From Dryococelus australis (Eukaryota > Arthropoda > Insecta > Phasmatodea > Phasmatidae): a DNA stretch of 64,000 bases. Numbering within the stretch: position 1 is the first letter of the stretch; every line of letters starts with the position of its first letter. The translations under genes were made by a program, and so were the position numbers. Under the pieces are notes generated by a model. That model did not search any database. It saw nothing but the letters and a program-made list of their open reading frames with translations, and was not told the origin of the DNA. Location: contig CM057009.1 in NCBI GenBank assembly GCA_029891345.1, positions 228,523,120-228,587,119 of the forward strand. Direction: 5' to 3'. Positions 57,180-64,000 of the stretch are shown here, one piece after another.

Positions 57180-57800
57180 AAAAAAATCTAAATTTTCTAA
57201 AATTACCCTGTCTTTGACTTTAACCTGGAATTCACAGCAATTTCCAAAATCCAACACGTAATAAGGGCCTTGTCGAGAAATCGAACTCAACCAAATATTT
57301 CCCAAAAAAAAAAAAAATGTTATAATTTCCAAAATTATCCCTGCCTGAGAATCGAAATCAAATTGAAAACAAAAATTATTATAAAATTCCAAAATTGGAA
57401 AGTAATAGAAAACCAAGTCCTTAGAATATGAATTGCCCTCAACGGAATCGAACTCAAAACAAAAGTTTCCCAGGTCCAACATAAATAAATAAAAGTTTCC
57501 TACCTGGGAGTCAAACACAAACTTTCGAAAAAAAAAAATTATTAATTACACTGTCTGGGAATCGAACCCGGTAGTCTAAAATTAATATTTCCAAGAATTG
57601 GACTCGCAGGGAATCGAACTCAAATTTTCCAAAATGAAAATGAAAATTTCTCTTTCCGGTAATCGAACCTGGTAACCTAAAAATAAAATTTCCAAGAATT
57701 TCGTTCACCGGGAATCGAACCGGAAGTGAATGTGACAAAAATTTATATTTCCACGAATTGCACTCACCGTACATCGAACCAGAAATGAAGTGCACTGGAA
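57180..57800. repeat. Degenerate array of B-box-like GGGAATCGAACC repeats
   Basis: Nine diverged units carry a GAATCGAACC core near 57,270, 57,348, 57,444, 57,508, 57,559, 57,610, 57,660, 57,711 and 57,773, each followed by a purine-rich AAATTTTCC/AATATTTCC tail. Spacing shortens from about 80 to about 52-60 bp. The core is the reverse complement of the tRNA B box consensus. Matches are perfect at 57,558-57,568 and 57,711-57,721. Minus-strand frames through it are artefacts. Confidence 0.75.
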
Positions 57801-58430
57801 GTGCAACCAGAAGTGCATGTACAAAAAACTGCAACCAGAAGTGTATCGTGAGAATTGGGTCATCGCATGTGCTTATTTTAGCAGGTATAAAGTGCATTCA
57901 TATGTAGGTCAAATTCTGAAAGTATGTCAAAAGTGCAGTCAAAGTAGGTCACCAGTTCATAAGTGCATCTCAAATTAGGTCAATGTCAAAAGGCCGGTCT
58001 ATCTCGTACTGATGCGCTCATTCTACTTGCTTGCTGACATGCTTGAGTGCTATCAGCCCTTTCTGATGCCACAAAGATATGAAATTTCGTATTATGCAAA
58101 CACATAAGAAATACATTCACGAAAAAAAATGTTTAACAAATACTTTTTATGCACATGAGGTTTATTTCTCAAACAAATTAGAAAATATATGGCTGCAGGA
58201 GATTTTACTGAGGTCTGGAAACCTACTGTATTATGTGAAATTATGGAGATTAGAACACATTAGTGTTCCCCATCAGAAACCGCAACCCAGGCTCATTTTG
58301 CTATGAAGCCCTCTTCCACTATGTCGCATAAGAGGTGCACCGCAGAGGCTAAAGTCCTCGTTTACCATCGTGAGTATGTGCACATCATACTTTACTATTT
58401 ACACTAATTTTCGCACAGGACGTCCACAAT
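57800..58430. other. Unassigned stretch
   Basis: AAGTGCA-rich strings (57,790-57,970) follow the array. A 75-codon plus frame at 58,079-58,306 is unrecognised. Confidence 0.35.
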
Positions 58431-58600
58431 TTTTCTTTCGGCCTCTTCGCCGCAACACGACGAGAAATGTTCGATTCCCATCAGGGTCACTCCTAGATTT
58501 TTGCACTTTCCTCCCTCACAAACATTCCTTAAGAGTATTCCTACCTATTCCTAAAAATATTCCTTCGTTAGTTTGTTCGTTTGTCAAACAAAACTCAGCT
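58430..58600 (+). mobile_element. SINE fragment
   Basis: GTTCGATTCCCATCAGGGTC followed by ACTCCTAGATTTTTGCA aligns with the B-box and early body of the SINE at 43,860. The A box and the tail are missing or diverged. The 115-codon frame over it is not considered a gene. Confidence 0.4.
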
Positions 58601-59425
58601 GAATTAAACAGCGCAAGAACGACAATTCTTTACATTAAACAATATTACCCATATTGCATTTCCTCACACAACGTTTACTTAAAACAGACCCTTGATTTCG
58701 ATTTTATACACCGCTAAAATAAAAAATTATTTCAGAAAAGCAGTAGTGTAAGGTTCAAGAAATTAAGCAAATAAAATTGTTATCCTACTATTTTAATATA
58801 ACCAATCTTTGCAGTTCTTTGATGTTTCCAGATAATAGATAATACACAATAGTTTGATTCGATGTAGTCCATATCCTTAAGTTAATACAATTAACACATG
58901 CAGGTAATGAATTTATTCTATACATAAATATGCATATTCCTGTCTTATATTCAATTATATAATCTATACAAAATTAGATATAATCATGTCTTATGTATAC
59001 TTATATATTCTATAAATATATATGTGTATTACAATCATATATATGATCATACTTGTGTGTGTTCTTCTGGAGGATACAAGTACTTCTAGGTTTTCTCAGA
59101 GTGCTCCCATACTGCAAAGATGAATTCCGAATGCGAAGGCCTGCAGGCCTTCCTTTGACCTAGACAATAATGGAACTGTAACCTGCATTATCGCTAACTG
59201 GTTGTCACCAGTGCTGATTCTGCAATTTAATTTTGACCAAATCATAAATATATCCGTTCTATACATTTTTCTTTTAGTATCATTCTAGACTTGGAACAGT
59301 ACAGACGTAAAATGCCAATGATGCATCTACTTTTTCGCTTATGCGGTAAAGCATTTACATCTCTGCGCAGCATGTGACGAGATAAAATAACGACCTGCAA
59401 GGCGAAAACTTCAAGAAGGTAATTT
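58600..59425. other. Non-coding stretch before the ATPase gene
   Basis: AT-rich. The string GGTTTTCTCAGAGTGCTC at about 59,090 recurs at about 61,107, each followed by an AGGCC..GCCT block, so diverged direct repeats flank the ATPase gene. Confidence 0.4.
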
Positions 59426-60890
59426 CAGTGCATTTTCTGCAGAAGCAGTTTACACGGAGTGATATTTTGAAAATTCATTCTAAAACATGTAGAGCTCGTT
59501 CTCTGTTACTACAATCAGCACCACATGTACCGCAATTAGCACCGCACACACCGCAATCAGCACCACATGCACCAAAATCAGCACTGCATGTACTGCAATT
59601 AGCACCACATGCAGCGAAATCAGCACTGCATGCACAACAATGAGCACCACACATACCACAATCAGCAACGCATGCACCACAACCAGCATCACATGCACCG
59701 CACTCATCGCAAGATAGTATTGGTAACATATATATTATCAAGCAAAATGTTACTTTACCCATACACATTCATACCGAAGGTGATGATATTTTTCCCGAAA
59801 CGCAACATGGAAGCCTATTTCCGAATACAGCGACATGCTTCCTACTGAGCCTGCTGGAAGAACCGAACGGCCTTTGGTTCGATAATGTGTATCTATATTC
59901 AAAATCTCTCCAGCAACCGAAATACTAGCGTTTGGCACGAGTACTACTGCATGTGGAAAGCTTGAGTTGTTTCCCATGCTACGGTAATGAACTCGTCGTA
60001 ACTCTATGCGAAGCACTGTTAAACTCGATATTTGTCTTCGACGACATTGCCTGCGAGAAACAAACTGGCATTAAAGAATTCTTTAGCATGGGACCACATA
60101 TGTAGGTGGACTGCATATACCTCGGCCAGACTTATTTGTGCATACCCAAACAGATTCTTCGCTACAATGCAAATATGACGGTGCTGTTTCACATGGACAA
60201 TATGAATTTATGTCATTATTACGACGACCATGTTAATACGGGCATGACACTTTCATATTCCTAAGATATTTATTCCTTTTGCTGGAAAGAGATCTGTGGA
60301 TTTTTGACGATTGTTAAGGACTGTCCACTACATAAAGGAAGGTACAGCCATGGATTCGATCATTTCATCGCTGTATGCCGAGAGGGTTAGTCTACTGGGA
60401 ATCAGCAAGTAATGACATCAATATCTGCGGCTACACCGATGGGTACTATTTCCGCAGAAGATTATGACAAGACAGTTAATGCCAAAGACGGAACTATTGA
60501 GTCGGATTGTACGGAACATACACCTGCAAGATGTTCGAATGAACGCGACGAACTTCAAAATAAACGACTCTCAGCTCTAAATACTGATGAACATACAACT
60601 TATGCTATAAGGAAAAGTAAACTTGATATTGAGGATGAAGCATGAAGTGAAGACGATCATTAAGATAACATTTATAATTATGACGACAGTGATAGTATTG
60701 AAGAAAATTATTATTCACTCAATGTTTCCACACATTTCGCCAACGAGTTCTCTTCAACAAGAGGTATGAAGAAACCCGAAGATGCCGAAAATACTGACTA
60801 TGTGTTTACCGAAGACACGAATGAACTTGTATACGACTCGAAATTTTCATCCATAAGCAAAGAGGTGGGGATTACTCGAACATGAAAGAG
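59410..60890 (+). pseudogene. Zinc finger - heptapeptide repeat - A32 packaging ATPase
   Basis: From 59,428 to about 60,885 one reading frame carries every block below, broken by in-frame stops (59,641; near 59,926, 60,103, 60,262, 60,388, 60,643) but apparently no frameshift. First a C2HC finger (KQFTRSDILKIHSKTC; its CxxC is one base out of frame at about 59,428). Then about nine SAPHAPQ-like heptapeptides (59,508-59,705). Next the ATPase: LLEEPNGLWFDNVYLYSKSL (59,850), Walker B SIFVFDDIACEKQ (60,025-60,063), VDCIYLGQTYLCIPKQ, MTVLFHMDNMNLCHYYDDHV (about 60,175), FCWKEICGFLTIVKDCPL and YSHGFDHFIAV (about 60,345). The Walker A Gly/Lys residues are not visible (NTATCFLLSLL). Last is an acidic Asp/Glu-rich tail. 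The ATPase blocks are those of adintovirus/Polinton packaging ATPases. Confidence 0.7.
59508..59707 (+). repeat. 21 bp minisatellite inside the ATPase frame
   Basis: Units like AATCAGCACCACATGCACCGC repeat about nine times without length change, so the frame is kept and SAPHAPQ heptapeptides result. The minus-strand frames (97 and 75 codons) are shadows of the repeat. Confidence 0.85.
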
Positions 60891-60959
60891 GTGATTACGA
60901 TCGTTATAAATCTTAATGATCGGGGATTTAACAGATGATATGATGAGCATCTTTCATCT

Positions 60960-63900
60960 GAAATTGAAATTGTAATTGTTATATAAAGTACAGGTATATA
61001 TAATTATATATACACCTAATTACATACATATGTAGGGATTTATACAAGAAAAGAATATGCATTTTTGTATATTACATTTATTCTTCTGGGGCGAATGAAG
61101 CATGGGTTTTCTCAGAGTGCTCTAAATAGCCATACAGGAGGCCGGAGAGCCTAACGTCTTTCATTTTAGTATGATTTTATTATTGGGGTTATCGTTGGAA
61201 GATTGTTCAGATCATCGTTCCTCGCTTAGTGAGCTCTGAGTGGTACGCCTTCTCCGGAAGTGTTCTTATCACTATCATCAGAAGTTGACATATAGAAGCA
61301 CATGTCATGAATGGTCATTTTTCCCCGCTTAGTGAGCTTGGACTAGTACCCTCACCTACTGATGAAATATTTAAGAAGGATTTAATTTTAATATTTTTCA
61401 CAGGAGTGTTAGATAGGAATGTTCTTATAGTATGAGTGATGGGTATTGATCAGTTCACTAATCTGTTCATATTGTGTTTCAGTAATGGTATTCGAAATGA
61501 ATGGTTCGATGTTTATTCTATCTTGTTTGTATAGTATGTACGTTTTGCTGTTAATTTTTGATGGTAATGTCCAGACAATGTGACCAATATATACTCTATG
61601 TAAACAGTAATTGTTCTCGTTCGTGCATTCTTGTATCAGCTAATGAACTGCTGCGGGATCTGTGTTGTTAAGTTGGCTATTTTATTGATGGCTTTGGAAG
61701 AAAATAGCACGCAGAACTAAAATATGTCATTAAAAATCTTACTTATACTTACAACATTTATGATTTAAATTATGTTTTTAAAGTAATATTATTATTTTTT
61801 GGCTATTAGTGACTGGACTTTAAAAACATGTTTAGCATTTACGACAGAGTATGTCGACATGTACGAACAGTAAACGTTTCCAGCCAATTGCTAGCCATGT
61901 TTGTGTTTCCAGTTTCCAGCCTGGTGAATGGCCGTTGGCGTGTACATTTTTCTCATCGTGTTTATCATACGAATATCTTGTTGCTGTTGTAGGAATATTG
62001 AATCGGTAGTTAATAATTTTTTTATTTGTTTTTTTTTTTTTTCAAGCATAGTTGGTTTGAAGGTACAATTGCAGTGCGTTTTCTTGAATAAAATGTAACA
62101 GTATCGGCACGTGTTCATTGCGTCCCTTCCATCATTTTCCTTACAGCCTTCGACAGTGAAGTGACACGAATATAATTTACGTATCTAAGTTTAAGTTTGC
62201 TTGTATCAGGAAAAGTGCGCAGTGCTGATTTTTCAGAATTATTCTGCAAATAAATTATTTAATTCTAATGGCCAACAAACGCGAATTTAGTGAAGTAAAC
62301 TTGGCAAGGATTGCTATCAAAAACGTGTTCAGAGGTTGCAAATGAAAAAAAAAAACAGTAAGTTTGCATATTATCGAAATTTGTAGGTAAATTGTTAACA
62401 CAATTATTGAAATACACGTGGTCTGAAAAGCCGTAATTTCCACACTTTTGTAGTAAGTTAATAATATTAGTTTATTTGTCTTTATCGTAAACTCAACGAG
62501 TGTAATGTTAACTTCTGTCAAAGTGCGTGCGTGTATATATTGCTGCATCTGTGCGAATACGAACAGCGATCTATGTATCGCGTTTCGCTTTTTTCATTAA
62601 AGTTAAAATCTTCCAATTTAAATAATTTTAATGTTATTTTCATGCAAGCAAGATTTTCCATTGGTCCATCCAAACAATATGCAACTTAAAATACCACACA
62701 CTCGTAAGAACATCAAAATAATGCCGTCGTCTCACGAAAGACGTAAAACTAAAGCTCCCTTATTAGTTTCCTTTTTCCCTCGAAATAAACAGAACCCCAA
62801 CCAATTTAACTCTGTAGTACGAAAAAATTAACAGGGTGGGATGCTAACGTAGCTGTAATATCCTACATTAATTACTGGACGGAAGTAAGCTACCGTCAGA
62901 TTTTCTGTGCTTGTCATTACAAGGAACATGAGGAAAGAGGAAAATATATGGTAGTGTGCATTGGACTGAAAACATTTGATTACAAACGTCATTTTCTTCA
63001 GTGACAAAACAGCTGCGTTGGATGGATACATTGTGGCTGTGATACATTTCTGGAACTGTCAAAATTTACCCCACTTACATGAAATGGACAATACGGGACT
63101 TGCGAATGTATGATATAGTTTGTGTAAATGACTTGCATATGTGTGTGTGGGTTTTGGAGTTATTTTGGAACATTTTTGATAACTTTAAGTCATTTAGATT
63201 ATTAGGAGCAAACTTAGGTGGAGCAGGTCCGTTAAATAGGATATTTCGGCTTCTTTGTCAGTGAATTTGTCTGTTGTGCTAATACGTGTAATGTTATGTC
63301 AGAGTAATATGCCGGGCTATATCATAGGAAAGCATATATGATACCTCTGTTGTCCTGTTTGGTATGATGGAAAGTGATTGGTATAGCCGATATGATAAAA
63401 TTGAATGGAATGTAATTAGTTTTCAGGTTTTTAGGGTTATTACTAATAAGAATATTTAGTTTGGAAGAATATGAAGAAAATTTGATGTTTGGACTGTTTT
63501 TTAGACGTAAGTTTGATAAGATATTAAAAATAATATGTTATTTTAAACATTTTCAGAGTGGATATTTGGAGGTTTAAGCTATATAGATAGATAATATGTA
63601 CTTAATTATGATTAGGTGTTTGGGTAGTGCTGGTCAAAATATTTAATTACAATTTTTGTGTTATGTTTCTGTAAATGAACCAACTATCTCTCGGGGTGTG
63701 GAAAAAAAAAATCCATCAATTACAATACATTGTTGATTTTAAAGTAAAGTTTAAAACTGAATGAAGTGTAGCAATTAAGATATTTCTATCATAAGTATTT
63801 CTTACACTTAGCAAATGTTCTCTACAAATTGGATTATCTCGGACATGTATAGGTAAGGATTGGCAGAATGATCGAACCCATATCCTTCCGAATACGGATA

Positions 63901-64000
63901 TTTGCCTTATTTTGCATAAATAGTTTTTAGGTTACATTATAATAAATTAAATTATGCAGGAATAGTTTTTAAATATGATATTTTCAACCCTTGTATGTTA
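60960..64000. other. Non-coding stretch to the window end
   Basis: Contains the second GGTTTTCTCAGAGTGCTC copy (about 61,107) and a roughly 110 bp duplication with CGCTTAGTGAGCT (about 61,226 and 61,337). Near 63,865-63,900 a reversed B-box-like GATCGAACCCATATCCTTCC marks a possible SINE fragment. Short frames elsewhere have no recognisable similarity. Confidence 0.4.

Noticed and set aside
59475-59768. 97- and 75-codon minus-strand Cys/Val-rich frames
   Set aside because: They are antisense shadows of the 21 bp minisatellite that encodes heptapeptides on the plus strand.

Overview
The window looks like a repeat-dominated stretch of an invertebrate, probably insect, nuclear genome. It is AT-rich and has long non-coding stretches, tRNA-derived SINEs, microsatellites and minisatellites, Ty3/gypsy-type retroelement remnants, and decayed copies of protein-primed dsDNA viruses or transposons of the Polinton/Maverick-adintovirus group. 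I recognise no intact host gene. Almost every coding signal is a pseudogene, readable only by following homology across frameshifts and stop codons.

Layout. 0.9-4.0 kb (+): gag and protease remnant of an LTR retroelement. 4.4-8.2 kb: GA-rich tract and two tandem arrays (about 105 bp and about 118 bp units). 12.2-16.6 kb (-): a second Ty3/gypsy element (gag, protease, RT, RNase H, integrase), with the RT active-site segment deleted. 18.0-19.25 kb (-): an insect-retrovirus/baculovirus-F-like envelope remnant. It abuts the truncated capsid gene of the next element.

19.25-38.96 kb: the centrepiece, a very AT-rich Polinton/adintovirus-like element in two head-to-head arms that meet at about 29,200-29,222 inside the DNA polymerase B gene. 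Outward from the centre each arm carries: the 3' part of PolB, a minor-capsid-like gene, an A32-type packaging ATPase, integrase, a small zinc-ribbon gene, a small conserved gene, a fibre-like coiled-coil gene, a pX-like segment plus adenain-like protease, a phospholipase-A2-like gene, a conserved gene of unknown role, and the major capsid gene. Orientations mirror between arms. The left arm also carries a BRO-N plus T5orf172 (GIY-YIG) gene and an unrelated SINE-bearing insertion. The right arm carries an AT-rich tandem repeat array instead. Together the genes form a virion and replication module: PolB and integrase for replication and insertion; capsid proteins, protease, ATPase, PLA2 and fibre for particles.

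45.4-60.9 kb (+): parts of a second, less AT-rich lineage. It has a nearly full-length decayed PolB (53.0-55.9 kb) and a packaging ATPase (59.4-60.9 kb) preceded in the same frame by a zinc finger and heptapeptide repeats. A cysteine-rich gene with weak internal repeats (45.4-48.2 kb) that I cannot identify lies upstream. SINEs, dinucleotide tracts and an array of tRNA B-box-like repeats (57.2-57.8 kb) fill the rest.

All homology calls rest on recognising conserved motifs by eye; no database search was possible.
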